The notes under the pieces: model-generated
Told to the model about the DNA's origin: nothing
What the model saw: the letters and a program-made list of their open reading frames with translations, nothing else
The model's database searches: none
Position numbers and translations under genes: made by a program
Shown: positions 43,312-55,671 of the stretch, piece after piece
How positions within the stretch are numbered: position 1 is the first letter of the stretch
Layout: the number at the start of each line of letters is the position of its first letter
From: CAVYVZ01 sp963772065
Lineage (GTDB): Bacteria > Acidobacteriota > Vicinamibacteria > Vicinamibacterales > UBA2999
Direction of reading: 5' to 3'
Length of the DNA: 64,000 nucleotides
NCBI GenBank assembly: GCA_963772065.1
Contig: CAVYVZ010000004.1
Span: 558,001-622,000 of the forward strand

Positions 43312-44406
43312 TTATCGCTTCGTGTATTTCGTGATTCCGCCGCCAGCATCGCGCCGCGATATGGGCCCTTCGGCGGCGTAGACGTTGCCCTCGCGATCGA
43401 CGGCCACGCCTTCTCCCGCGACGCCTTGAGGGCCGCCGTCCGACGGATGCGGCGGAATGAACGCCGTGACCTTGTCTTCACCGGCCTTGCCGATGCGGAC
43501 GCCGGTTTTCCAGCCGGCGTGGTTCTTCGCGTTCGATTCCGAATCGATCGCGTAGAGCGTATCTCGCGAATCGATGAAGAGACCGCTGATTCGGCCGAAC
43601 TGCTCGTACGAGTCGATGAACTTGCCCTCCTGGTCGAAGATCTGAATGCGGTGGTTGCCTCGATCGGCGACGAGGAGGCGACCCTTGGAATCGAACGCCA
43701 GCGCGTGCGGCGTTCGAAACTCACCTGGCGCCGAGCCCATCCGCCCCCACTGCTTGACGAACCGGCCGTCCTTCGTGAACTTCATGATGCGACCGGTCGC
43801 CCCGGGAGGCGGCGCCTCGTTCTGCCCGCTGTGTCCGTCGGACACGAAGATGTCGCCGTTCGGCGCAGTGATCACGTCGCATGGCTCGTTGAACGTGTCG
43901 GGGCCGCTTCCCGTGACACCCGCCCGCCCGAGCCGCATCAGGACTTTGCCGTCGGGGCTGAACTTGATCACCTGGTGACCCTTCGTCTTGGCCTCGTTCC
44001 CCATCGAGTCGGTCACCCAGACGTTGCCGTCGCGATCGACGTGGATGCCGTGCGGCAGGACGAACAGCCCCTTGCCGAAGGTCGTGAGAACCTTTCCGGT
44101 CGACCGGTCGAACTTGACGATCGGATCGACATTGGCTGTATCGCACCCGCCGGCCAGGGCGACGGCGCCGCATCGGTCGTAAGCCCACACCTGGCCGTCG
44201 GGACCGATATCGACGCCGGCCGTCGACCCCCAGATGCGGCCATCGGGCAGGCTTCCCCAGGCCTTGACGACCACCGGATTAGGATTCGGCAGGCCGCGGC
44301 TGGCTGGATCGACGAGGTCGGTCTGCGGCTGCGCGGACGCTGCCGACAGCGCGAGCGCGACGACGGCGATAGTCAGCGGGGATCTCGTGTCGACGGGGAC
44401 TGCCAT
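43312..44406 (-). CDS. NHL-repeat protein, PAL-like, exported
   Basis: 364 residues from the ATG behind an optimal GGAGGTGATC. Signal peptide (LTIAVVALALSAASAQP). Six-bladed propeller: VWAYDRCGAVALAGGC, GLFVLPHGIHVDRDGNVWVT, PDTFNEPCDVITAPNGDIFV, PGEFRTPHALAFDSKGRLLV, GRISGLFIDSRDTLYAIDSE and GEGVAVDREGNVYAAEG. The His positions in PHGIHVDRDGNVWVTD and TPHALAFD, and the CGAVALAGGC Cys pair, resemble peptidyl-alpha-hydroxyglycine lyase. Activity is unproven in bacteria. Confidence 0.88.
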   Translation of the reverse strand: MAVPVDTRSPLTIAVVALALSAASAQPQTDLVDPASRGLPNPNPVVVKAWGSLPDGRIWGSTAGVDIGPDGQVWAYDRCGAVALAGGCDTANVDPIVKFDRSTGKVLTTFGKGLFVLPHGIHVDRDGNVWVTDSMGNEAKTKGHQVIKFSPDGKVLMRLGRAGVTGSGPDTFNEPCDVITAPNGDIFVSDGHSGQNEAPPPGATGRIMKFTKDGRFVKQWGRMGSAPGEFRTPHALAFDSKGRLLVADRGNHRIQIFDQEGKFIDSYEQFGRISGLFIDSRDTLYAIDSESNAKNHAGWKTGVRIGKAGEDKVTAFIPPHPSDGGPQGVAGEGVAVDREGNVYAAEGPISRRDAGGGITKYTKR

Positions 44407-44461
44407 GATCACCTCCCAATGGGCGGCAATCCTAGCAGACAGTGGGGACAATCAGTCGAGG

Positions 44462-44758
44462 TCAATGGCCGCCAAACACCTGGAAGCCGCGGGCGCGGAG
44501 GTCCTCGGCCAGCTTGATCTCCATCGCGACCGCCTGCCGGTACGGCATCGGATTGAGATGCGCGTACAGCTTCGGCACGAGGCGCTCGCCACAGCGGCGC
44601 ACGACGCCGGCGGACTTGACGCCGTTCTTGTGGTTCTGAAAGCGCGTTTCCGGCGCGAGACCGGTCATGCCGACGTAATAGCCGGCACGGCCGTCGCCCT
44701 TCGGATTGCGCAGATAGACGACATAGACGGAGTGATGGCCCCGGGAACGCCTCGTCAT
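44462..44758 (-). CDS. GIY-YIG-like nuclease domain protein
   Basis: 98 residues. The core VYVVYLRNP, then GYYVGMTGLAPETRFQNHKN, gives the GIY-YIG strand pair in a VYV/YYV variant with the conserved Arg in APETRFQNH. A C-terminal part with LYAHLNPMPYRQAVAMEIKL includes the conserved Glu. This stand-alone form resembles the UPF0213/YhbQ set. A GTG at 44773 is an alternative start. Possible role: DNA repair or endonuclease; not demonstrable here. Confidence 0.8.
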   Translation of the reverse strand: MTRRSRGHHSVYVVYLRNPKGDGRAGYYVGMTGLAPETRFQNHKNGVKSAGVVRRCGERLVPKLYAHLNPMPYRQAVAMEIKLAEDLRARGFQVFGGH

Positions 44759-44807
44759 CGTCGACCCGAGCACGATGGTAGCACCGTGCTCCGACGGCCC
44801 CGCCCGG

Positions 44808-45644
44808 TCAGTGTCTCAGCGTTGCGGTCACGTGGGTCTGCTGATTGGCCACGATTCGGATCACGGAAGACCACGCCGCGTAACCGTCGGACTCCACACG
44901 CATGACGCGCGAGCCGACGGGCACTTCGTCCAGAACAAGCGGGGTCGAGCCGACCGGCTTCCCGTTCACGTAGACCCGCGCACCCGAAGGTTCGGAATCG
45001 ACGACGAGACCGCCATGGAACCCGGCGGAAGCGCGGGGACGTGCGGCCGGAGGCGCGATCGCTGCGGCGGCTTCGAGCGGCCGGCGTACCGGTGCGGGTC
45101 GATCGCCGCGCAATCGCAGACGGCGTTGCTCCACCAGGAGAGGAGTCGCGGGTGGCTTGTTCACGGGCCTCGCAACAACCGGCGATTCGACACGAGGCGC
45201 CGGCATCGCGGCCGCGACGACGGCCTCGGGACGCCGAGGTTCAGGCGACTCTAGGGCAACCTGCGCGCTGTGCGGCGGCGCGGCGCCGTTCGCACTGGCA
45301 CGGTTAGCACTGCCGAGCGCCATCCAGACGATCGGCGCGCACGCCGCGACCCCCGCGGCGATCCACAGCAGCCGGCGCGACGAGAATGGAATGGAAGCGG
45401 CGCGAGGCGCCGGCACACGAGGCGCCTGCATCCGAGGCGGCGCTACGCGCACGATCGGGACGGGCCGCTCTGAAGGAGGCTCGATCGGTGCGACTTCGGA
45501 AGCGAACTCCAGGGGCGCCTCGTCGGCCTCTATGCGTTCGGCAATGGGCGTTGCGCGCGGTGTGAACGGCCGCCGCGAGCCGGCCCGCGCGCGACGCGAG
45601 GGAGCCGGTGGGCCTGCACGACGGATCTCAAATTTGTCACTCAC
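44808..45644 (-). CDS. PEGA-domain membrane protein
   Basis: 278 residues. A Pro/Arg-rich cytoplasmic N-terminus (about 100 residues) is followed by one transmembrane helix (LLWIAAGVAACAPIVWMAL), a Pro/Ala-rich stretch, and a C-terminal PEGA domain: GLVVDSEPSGARVYVNGKPV, GSTPLVLDEVPVGSRVMRV and ESDGYAAWSSVIRIVANQQT. PEGA domains bind surface glycans or peptidoglycan-like material. It has no adjacent kinase partner, though Acidobacteriota often fuse this domain to Ser/Thr kinases. Confidence 0.85.
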   Translation of the reverse strand: MSDKFEIRRAGPPAPSRRARAGSRRPFTPRATPIAERIEADEAPLEFASEVAPIEPPSERPVPIVRVAPPRMQAPRVPAPRAASIPFSSRRLLWIAAGVAACAPIVWMALGSANRASANGAAPPHSAQVALESPEPRRPEAVVAAAMPAPRVESPVVARPVNKPPATPLLVEQRRLRLRGDRPAPVRRPLEAAAAIAPPAARPRASAGFHGGLVVDSEPSGARVYVNGKPVGSTPLVLDEVPVGSRVMRVESDGYAAWSSVIRIVANQQTHVTATLRH

Positions 45645-45800
45645 GTTCGGTCGTCACGATTTGGCAGAGAGAAGGTGTGCTGGAGGCTGCCTTCTGAAGC
45701 GACACGTCAATCAATCCAAAGGCTCCCGCTGATCGTGTTTGCGATGGTGCAAACGCTGAGCCTGTGAATGGATGAGGCTGTGAATCAGCGTGCAAAGAGA

Positions 45801-45850
45801 AAGGCTCAAGGCTCAGGGCTCAGGGCTCAGGGCCCTATCGGCCTAAGGCT
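45801..45850. repeat. GCCYTRA-type heptad array downstream of nrdJ
   Basis: Plus strand: AAGGCTC, AAGGCTC, AGGGCTC, AGGGCTC, AGGGCCC, then GGCCTAA and GGCTCAC. Read on the minus strand the units are GCCCTGA and GCCTTGA, the same as inside nrdJ at 46093-46159 but in inverse orientation. Confidence 0.85.
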
Positions 45851-45880
45851 CACGGCGCGAAGCCTCCGTGTCTGGTTGCA

Positions 45881-45917
45881 AACAAGAAAGGCGAACACGA
45901 GGTCCGCCTTTCTTGTT
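45881..45917 (-). terminator. Putative terminator of nrdJ
   Basis: AACAAGAAAGGCG (45881-45893) and its perfect complement (45905-45917) enclose an 11-base loop. The hairpin lies 40 bases after the nrdJ stop in the direction of transcription. The descending arm ends in CCTTTCTTGTT, only a partial U-tract, so efficiency is uncertain. Confidence 0.55.
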
Positions 45918-45957
45918 CGCGAGGCACTCCTCGCTCGCGCGGGCCGAAGGCCTCGCG

Positions 45958-48780
<2,823 letters not shown>

Positions 48781-48930
48781 GCTCACCTCCGAACAATCCA
48801 ACGGACACACTTACCCCTGGAAGTGGGTCCTCAAGTCTGTTTGTGATGTGCGCTCGAGACGTCCTGGGAGGCTTTCGCGTTCTGCAGGAGCTGGGCGATC
48901 CCGCGTCAGAGTTCGTTGAGCGCGACGGCA

Positions 48931-48959
48931 ATACTGCGCCCAGTTAACACGTTTGTCAA
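48931..48959 (-). promoter_or_regulatory. Putative sigma-70 promoter of nrdJ
   Basis: On the minus strand TTGACA (48959-48954) is a perfect -35 hexamer, followed after 17 bases by CAGTAT (48936-48931), a weak -10 element. The pair lies about 150 bases before the nrdJ start and directly downstream of the NrdR-type box. Confidence 0.55.
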
Positions 48960-48967
48960 GCGTCAAA

Positions 48968-48983
48968 CCACAAGATATTGTGA
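48968..48983 (-). promoter_or_regulatory. NrdR-type box upstream of nrdJ
   Basis: TCACAATATCTTGTGG (minus strand) matches the NrdR consensus ACACWATATATWGTGT closely and is nearly palindromic. A weaker second ATAT-centred site lies 30 bases further upstream (49000-49013, AGGACATATTGCGC on the minus strand), close to the three-turn spacing usual for paired NrdR boxes. NrdR represses reductase genes when dATP is high. Confidence 0.65.
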
Positions 48984-49317
48984 GGCATTGTTAGGGCAGG
49001 CGCAATATGTCCTATACCTGTGGTTCGTTGTCCGTAACCGACGAGAGCGGAGGCTGGAGGGAGGCGCGTTGCCTCCCCCGGGTGCACAGGCAGGGGTTGT
49101 TGGCAGATTGCCCGCCACTCTCGCAGCGGGTGAGGAAACTGTCTAACGACCCCTTCTTGAGCAACGGGAATGCCAGCGGCTGACGGGGTGTAGCTGGTGA
49201 AAAACGGGCGGAAGCAGGCGGGAGAGCTCGGGTGTTGGGTAGGCTCGCGCCTCGACCGTATGGCCGATGGGTAACCGGCAACCCTATCTGTTGAAGGTAG
49301 AGCGCTGTCGCGTCGAG

Positions 49318-49905
49318 CTATCTCCCGAGGAGCTCAGCGGCAAGCGTGGCCGCCTTGTCGGCGAGCGTCTGCGCGAACACGAAGTTCTGATCCTTGAGTG
49401 CCTGCTCGGCCTGCTCCGCGAATCGCTTCGACTGTTCGTACTGGGTTCTCCCCGCGTCGGTGAGCTTCGCGTAATCCACTCGAGCGAGGTCGCGCTGCGC
49501 CTTCGTGACGAGATCCCGGATCGGCTTTTCAGCGCTGCCGGGGGCGCGAAGCGTCGGCGCCGGGGCCGTCACGGCGGGCTCATGTGGGACGGCCTGTGGC
49601 AACGGAGCCTCTGCTGGCGGGATCGGCTCAGGTTTTTGCGTCGGCTCAGGACTGGGACGCCGTACGGGCCGCCGCGTGGTGCTGGCGGGAGCCGGCGCAG
49701 GTTCGAGCGGCTCCGCCGGCGCTGTCGCGATCGGCTCCTCTGCAGCCGTGATCACGCGCGCAGGAGGCGCGGGCACATCGAGCGGCGGACCATCCGGCAC
49801 CGTCTTCGCCTGCGCTCTGGCGCAGCCGCCCGCTGCCGCGGCGCACATCCCACCGGCGAGAACCAACGTCCCAAGGACCCGGCGGAGCTGGAGTAATTCG
49901 GTCAT
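49318..49905 (-). CDS. Pro/Ala-rich hypothetical lipoprotein
   Basis: 195 residues. Lipoprotein-like signal (GTLVLAGGMCAAAAGGC). A long Pro/Ala/Glu-rich disordered spacer (residues about 38-125) leads to a helical C-terminal domain: IRDLVTKAQRDLARVDYAKL, GRTQYEQSKRFAEQAEQALK and FVFAQTLADKAATLAAELLG. That end looks like a short DUF4398/TPR-like coiled segment. It follows the sensor kinase by nine bases, so it is in the two-component operon and may be its envelope partner. Confidence 0.75.
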   Translation of the reverse strand: MTELLQLRRVLGTLVLAGGMCAAAAGGCARAQAKTVPDGPPLDVPAPPARVITAAEEPIATAPAEPLEPAPAPASTTRRPVRRPSPEPTQKPEPIPPAEAPLPQAVPHEPAVTAPAPTLRAPGSAEKPIRDLVTKAQRDLARVDYAKLTDAGRTQYEQSKRFAEQAEQALKDQNFVFAQTLADKAATLAAELLGR

Positions 49906-49914
49906 CGGACGTGC

Positions 49915-51813
49915 TCAGAGCTCGTTGGCTCTCGGGAGTAAGACCCTGAACGTCGTGCCTCGGCCGGGGGTCGAGTGCACTTCGATCTCGCCATCGTGCA
50001 GCTGGACGATTCGGTAGACCATCGAGAGCCCGATTCCGGTCCCATGATCCTTCGTCGTGAAGTAGAGGTCAAAGATCTTCTGCAGATTCTGCGGCGGGAT
50101 GCCAACCCCCGTATCCTGCACCCGCAACTCCACTCTCCCGCGAGATGCGGCGCTTGCGCTCAGGCGGAGCGTTCCCCCGGTAGGCATGGCCTGGCAGGCG
50201 TTGATGGCGAGGTTGAGGAACACCTGCCGCAACATGCCCGGGTCGCCGTTGATCGCCGGCGCGTGGGGAGAAACATCCACGTGCACCGTCACGGCGTTCC
50301 GCTGTGCCTCCGGCTCGATCACCGGGAAGATCTCATCGAAGAGCGCGCGCGGCGGCACCGGCTGCAGCCGGAGATCCTCGGGCCGCGTGAACTTCAGAAA
50401 GCCTTGCACGACCTCGTCGAGGCGGCGGATCTCGCTCTCGATGACTTCCACGTGTTCGAGTGCGTTCTGCGCGATCAAGGGCGCCGGCAGCTCGCGGCGC
50501 GCGACGGCGAGCGCGCCGCCGGTCGGTACCGCCGGCGCCGCCACCGGCTCGGCAGGCACGAGCGTCGCCTGACGCGCGGCCGCGCGGAGCTTCGTGCGCA
50601 GCAACTCGAGGTGGATCATCATCGCGTTGAGCGGATTCTTGACCTCGTGCGCGATGCCGGCGGTGAGCCGGCCGAGCGCAACGAGCTTTCGTGAATACGC
50701 CAGCGTCGACTGCATGCGCGTCAGATAGGCGAGGTTTCGCGCAACCAGCAGCACGCCAACCAGCTCGCCGTGTGTCCCTTCCACGGCGTGCGTCATCACG
50801 AGCAGCTCATCGTCCGAGTTGTCCAGTCGCGCCTGCACCGGGCCTCGCGAGCGGCGCGTGGCGAGCGTCTCCTCCACGATCTGGGTGTACGGATGGCCGA
50901 GCGGCAGCAGCCCGCGAAGCGCGCGGCCGATCGCATCCCCCGACAGCACCGGCTGCATCGCCGGGTTGCTGAAAAGCAGCTCGCCGGTCGGGTTGAAGAG
51001 CGCCACGGCATCTTCGAGATGCTCGACGGCGGATTGCAGATTCGCCTTCTGTCCGGCGAGCAGCGACCGATCGGCGGACAGCTGCTGACTCACGTTGTTG
51101 AAAAACGCGCCGAGCTCGGCGAACTCGTCGCCCGGGGGCAGGTCGAGCGTCACGCCGAACTCGCCTTTGCCGAGGCGGGTCAGGCCGCTGCGCAGCACGT
51201 GAATGGGACGCAACAACAGCTGCGCGAGCACTCCCGCGACCAGCACCGACACCACGAGGGCGATGACCGCCGTGTAGAAGGCCGGCTGCACCGACGCGGT
51301 CAGCTCCTTGCGCATCAGCAGCGTGGACACGCCGACGCCGATGGAGCCGAACGCCTGTTCGCCGAGCATCATCGGCTGGCGCACGACGAGGATCTGTCCT
51401 TCGCGGGAGTAGATCACCTTGAGCTGCTCCCACGCCGAGGCGTTCATCAGCGCCTCGAGGTCGCCGCGTTCGCTCAACCGCCTGCCCTCGTGCGCCTTGT
51501 CGCTCGCCGCGACGATGACGCCGGCCGGATCGAGCACGGCCGCCTCGACGATGCTCTCTCCGTAGATGCTCGACTCGAGAATGGACCGCAGCCCGGGGTC
51601 GGTCCGCATGGCCGTGTACGCTTCGGGCGTCGCGGTCACCACTTCGCGCGCACGGTGCAGGATCTGGTTGGCGAGGAGCTGGCCGCGCGCGTGGCTTTCA
51701 TGGAGCACCACGCGCGCCAGACGGGTCAGATTGATCGCGCTGAGCGCCACGATCGCGAGGCCGACGATGGCCGTCACCCCCGCGATCTGTTTGGCTTTGA
51801 TGCCTAGGCGCAT
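49915..51813 (-). CDS. Two-component sensor histidine kinase with HAMP and PAS
   Basis: 632 residues. Two transmembrane helices (IAGVTAIVGLAIVALSAIN; FYTAVIALVVSVLVAGVLAQ) flank a periplasmic sensor of about 150 residues. A HAMP domain (RPIHVLRSGLTRLGKGEFGV) and a PAS-like domain follow. H-box: LTAGIAHEVKNPLNAMMIHL; then NLAINACQAMPTGG, DTGVGIPPQNLQ and HGTGIGLSMVYRIV. The kinase starts 13 bases after the sigma-54 regulator stop and is its obvious partner. The NtrB/NtrY-like H-box fits that pairing. Confidence 0.94.
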   Translation of the reverse strand: MRLGIKAKQIAGVTAIVGLAIVALSAINLTRLARVVLHESHARGQLLANQILHRAREVVTATPEAYTAMRTDPGLRSILESSIYGESIVEAAVLDPAGVIVAASDKAHEGRRLSERGDLEALMNASAWEQLKVIYSREGQILVVRQPMMLGEQAFGSIGVGVSTLLMRKELTASVQPAFYTAVIALVVSVLVAGVLAQLLLRPIHVLRSGLTRLGKGEFGVTLDLPPGDEFAELGAFFNNVSQQLSADRSLLAGQKANLQSAVEHLEDAVALFNPTGELLFSNPAMQPVLSGDAIGRALRGLLPLGHPYTQIVEETLATRRSRGPVQARLDNSDDELLVMTHAVEGTHGELVGVLLVARNLAYLTRMQSTLAYSRKLVALGRLTAGIAHEVKNPLNAMMIHLELLRTKLRAAARQATLVPAEPVAAPAVPTGGALAVARRELPAPLIAQNALEHVEVIESEIRRLDEVVQGFLKFTRPEDLRLQPVPPRALFDEIFPVIEPEAQRNAVTVHVDVSPHAPAINGDPGMLRQVFLNLAINACQAMPTGGTLRLSASAASRGRVELRVQDTGVGIPPQNLQKIFDLYFTTKDHGTGIGLSMVYRIVQLHDGEIEVHSTPGRGTTFRVLLPRANEL

Positions 51814-51826
51814 TGCTTCGTGTGTC

Positions 51827-53239
<1,413 letters not shown>

Positions 53240-53366
53240 TTATTATTTCCTCGCGTGGGCGCATCCGGGGAGCGGCTCAGCGCGCAGGGTCGAGTCTAGC
53301 CTGTCGTTTTTACACGGTCCAGCACAGCCTTGCGATTTTTCGAAGATTTATTCCTGACCGGAGGAT

Positions 53367-54191
53367 TTGTTCAACGTTCCAGGGATTACCCGTTACGAAT
53401 TGGATAAACTGCAAAACTCATCCGTGCCGGAACCGACGCTGTCCGAACCGACGCTGTCCGAACCGCTACCCGCAGGTGCCGCGCTCCTTCAGAAGCCGGC
53501 GCACGGTCGTCTCGTTGCGATCGCCGAGATTCTGCTCTGTTGCGGCGTGCCTACGCAGACGCTGATAGGGCTCGTGCTGCAGCTCGCCGGATGGACGGTG
53601 GAGCAGCCGGCGGGCCGGATGTCGCTGGCGTTCATACTCACGCTGTCGCTTGCCGATACCGTTGTCCTGGTGGCGCTCATGGTGGCGCTGACGCGCGCGC
53701 ACGGCGACAGCGCCACCGAGCTGTGGCTCGGCAGGCGCTCCGTCCGGACCGAGGTACTCCTCGGCATCCTCCTCATCCCGCTCGTCTTCGTCGGCGTCGT
53801 CATCCTCCTCAACGTGCTCCGGTTGATTGCGCCGGGGCTCCACAACGTCCCGCAGAATCCGCTCGAGCAGCTGGCGGGCACCGCCACCGAGGCGGCGATG
53901 TTCGCGATGGTGGCGATCGTCGCGGGCGGAATCCGTGAAGAGCTCCAGCGCGCGTTCCTCCTGCGCCGGTTCGAGCAGCATCTCGGTGGCCCCGTGGTGG
54001 GCGTGGTGGCGCTCAGCATCGCATTCGGGTTCGCGCACCAGCTGCAGGGGTGGGACGTCGGGATCACGACGGGCGCGCTCGGCGCGTTCTGGGCGATCGT
54101 CTACCTGCGCCGGCGCAGCAGCGTGGCGCCGATCGTCAGCCATGCGGGGTTCAACACGCTGGAGATCCTCCGCGTCAGCCTGACAAATTGA
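53367..54191 (+). CDS. CPBP-family membrane protease (start uncertain)
   Basis: About 274 residues with seven or eight helices (AEILLCCGVPTQTLIGLVLQ, LAFILTLSLADTVVLVALMV and more). CPBP motifs: GGIREELQRAFLLRRFEQ (EExxR variant), IAFGFAHQLQGWD (His) and APIVSHAGFNTLEILR (His, Asn). The TTG at 53367 is only two bases from a GGAGG; other starts at 53400 or 53424 are possible. The N-terminal repeat VPEPTLSEPTLSEP comes from a duplicated 15-bp unit. Confidence 0.8.
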   Translation: MFNVPGITRYELDKLQNSSVPEPTLSEPTLSEPLPAGAALLQKPAHGRLVAIAEILLCCGVPTQTLIGLVLQLAGWTVEQPAGRMSLAFILTLSLADTVVLVALMVALTRAHGDSATELWLGRRSVRTEVLLGILLIPLVFVGVVILLNVLRLIAPGLHNVPQNPLEQLAGTATEAAMFAMVAIVAGGIREELQRAFLLRRFEQHLGGPVVGVVALSIAFGFAHQLQGWDVGITTGALGAFWAIVYLRRRSSVAPIVSHAGFNTLEILRVSLTN

Positions 54192-54201
54192 GCGCCCGCC
54201 A

Positions 54202-54236
54202 ATCTAAAATCTAAAATCACAAATCACAAATTGGAG
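54202..54236. repeat. AT-rich heptad array before ilvE
   Basis: ATCTAAA twice, ATCACAA twice and ATTGGAG in register. The last unit supplies the GGAG Shine-Dalgarno of ilvE. Base composition differs sharply from the surroundings. Confidence 0.85.
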
Positions 54237-54242
54237 TGAGTG

Positions 54243-55295
54243 ATGCCCGCCACCCTCAAAGTCACCCGCGTTGCCGATTCGCGCCTCACCGAGGCGATTC
54301 GCGAACAGTCGCCCTTCGGCGGCGCCTTTGCCGATCACATGCTCGTCGCGGACTACGCGAACGGACAGTGGAGTGAGCCGGAGATTCGTCCGTTCGCTCC
54401 GATGCCGCTGTCGCCGGCGCTGAGCGCGCTGCACTACGGGCAGTCGCTCTTCGAGGGCTTCAAGGCGTACCGCACGCCGCGTGGACCGGCCATCTTTCGC
54501 ATGCGCGACAACTATCTCCGCCTGAATCGCTCCGCCGCGAGGCTCTGCATGCCCGCGGTGCCGGAGGACATGTTCATGGCGGGCATCGCGGCACTCGTCC
54601 AGATCGATCGCGAGTGGGCGCCGACCGGCGCCGGTGCGGCGCTGTACATCCGGCCGCTCTACTTCGCCACCGACGAAGCGCTTGGCGTGTCGCCGGCGGC
54701 GACGTATCGATTCATCGTGATGACGTCGCCGGTCCCGCCGTACTTCAGCGGCACGGTCCACCTGCGCGCCGAGGAGCGGTACGTCCGCGCGTTTCCCGGG
54801 GGCACCGGCGACATCAAGCCGGCGGGCAACTATGCGGGCGCGATGCTCGCGACCCACGAGGCAAAGGCCGCCGGGTTCCACAACGTGCTCTGGCTCGACG
54901 GCCGCGATCACCGCTGGATCGAGGAAGGCGGCCTGATGAACGTCGTCTTCGCCGTCGACGGCGGCGTGACGACGCCGCCCCTCACCGGCACGATCCTGCC
55001 GGGCATCGTGCGCGACAGCTTCCTGACCGTGGCGCGCGAGCTGGGTGTGCGCGTCGACGAGCGGCCGATCGCGATCGACGAGCTGTTCGACCTGCACGCG
55101 GCGGGACGGCTCACCGAGGGAGCCGGCGTCGGCACCGGCGTGGCGCTCGCGCCGCTCGGCCGCATCGGATGGCGGGACCGCGAAATCGATCTCACGCCGA
55201 AGGGCGATTCGCTGCTGGCGCGCATCGGCGCGGCGCTCGATGCGATCCGAACGGGACAGGCGCCCGACACGCACGGCTGGGTCACTCTCGTTTAG
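54243..55295 (+). CDS. ilvE: Branched-chain amino acid aminotransferase
   Basis: 350 residues of class IV (D-amino-acid/BCAT) PLP fold, of the eukaryotic-like BCAT subgroup by length. Key parts: SALHYGQSLFEGFKAYRTPR, LYIRPLYFATDEALGV, FPGGTGDIKPAGNYAGA with the catalytic Lys in IKPAGNY, and RWIEEGGLMNVVFA. It transfers the amino group between branched-chain amino acids and 2-oxoglutarate. The stop TAG abuts a heptad array. Confidence 0.94.
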   Translation: MPATLKVTRVADSRLTEAIREQSPFGGAFADHMLVADYANGQWSEPEIRPFAPMPLSPALSALHYGQSLFEGFKAYRTPRGPAIFRMRDNYLRLNRSAARLCMPAVPEDMFMAGIAALVQIDREWAPTGAGAALYIRPLYFATDEALGVSPAATYRFIVMTSPVPPYFSGTVHLRAEERYVRAFPGGTGDIKPAGNYAGAMLATHEAKAAGFHNVLWLDGRDHRWIEEGGLMNVVFAVDGGVTTPPLTGTILPGIVRDSFLTVARELGVRVDERPIAIDELFDLHAAGRLTEGAGVGTGVALAPLGRIGWRDREIDLTPKGDSLLARIGAALDAIRTGQAPDTHGWVTLV

Positions 55296-55344
55296 ATCAA
55301 AGGTCAAAGGTCAAAGGTCGAAGGTCGAAGGTCGAAGGAACGTG
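55296..55344. repeat. RTCRAAG heptad array between ilvE and the next gene
   Basis: ATCAAAG, GTCAAAG twice, GTCGAAG three times, GAACGTG: seven heptads in register. The array begins right after the ilvE stop; its last units give the GAAGGA Shine-Dalgarno and GTG start of the next gene. Confidence 0.88.
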
Positions 55345-55656
55345 ATCGCGCGAATCTGGACGGCGAGGACCACGCGCGCAAACGCGGGGGCCTACGCGGA
55401 GTATCTTCAGACGCACGTGATCGCGGAGCTGCGCGGGATCGATGGCTACGAACGCGCCCTGCTGCTGCAACGAGAGATCGGCCAGGACGTCGAGGTGCAG
55501 GTGATCACGTTCTGGCGCTCGCTCGACGCGATCCGTGCTTTTGCCGGCACGGACACCGAGGCAGCGGTCGTGACAGACAAGGCCGCGGCCCTGCTCACCA
55601 ACTTCGATCGACGCGCACGCCATTTCGAGGTGGTGGTGCAAGACCCGGCCGAGTAA
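55342..55656 (+). CDS. Small antibiotic-biosynthesis-monooxygenase-like protein
   Basis: 104 residues with GTG start. Dimeric alpha+beta ABM pattern: IARIWTARTTRANAGAYAEY, IAELRGIDGYERALLLQREI, VQVITFWRSLDAIRAFAGTD and RARHFEVVVQ. Members are heme-degrading, quinone-forming or of unknown function; none can be chosen here. It is in operon position after ilvE. Confidence 0.75.
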   Translation: MIARIWTARTTRANAGAYAEYLQTHVIAELRGIDGYERALLLQREIGQDVEVQVITFWRSLDAIRAFAGTDTEAAVVTDKAAALLTNFDRRARHFEVVVQDPAE

Positions 55657-55671
55657 CGTGCCGACGCGCGG

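Larger units (their letters stand above)
45645..45957. other. Intergenic region with heptad array and hairpin
   Basis: 313 bases without a gene. It holds a GCCYTRA-type heptad array (45801-45850) and a perfect 13-bp hairpin (45881-45917). Around 45755-45790 two copies of a GAGGCTGTGAATC/GAGCCTGTGAATG motif are seen. No start codon with a plausible downstream protein was found. Confidence 0.7.
48781..49317. other. Long intergenic region: nrdJ leader, promoter and structured segment
   Basis: 537 bases without a protein gene. From the nrdJ side: an mRNA leader of about 140 bases, a promoter-like pair, a NrdR-type box, then a GC-rich stretch (49025-49260) able to form strong hairpins. One pairs GGGAGGC with GCCTCCC near 49050-49077; a longer stem lies at 49093-49165. 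No tRNA, tmRNA, RNase P or known riboswitch consensus could be matched by eye. Confidence 0.6.

Noticed and set aside
48781..48930. Cobalamin riboswitch in the nrdJ leader
   Set aside because: The leader is only about 140 bases and no B12-box-like consensus could be found. GCCCGCCACT at 49121-49131 resembles part of the core but lies upstream of the promoter and on the other strand.
49025..49317. RNase P RNA or tmRNA
   Set aside because: GAGGAAACTG near 49132 recalls the RNase P GAGGAAAGTCC block, but none of the other universally conserved blocks is present, and there is no tRNA-like end.
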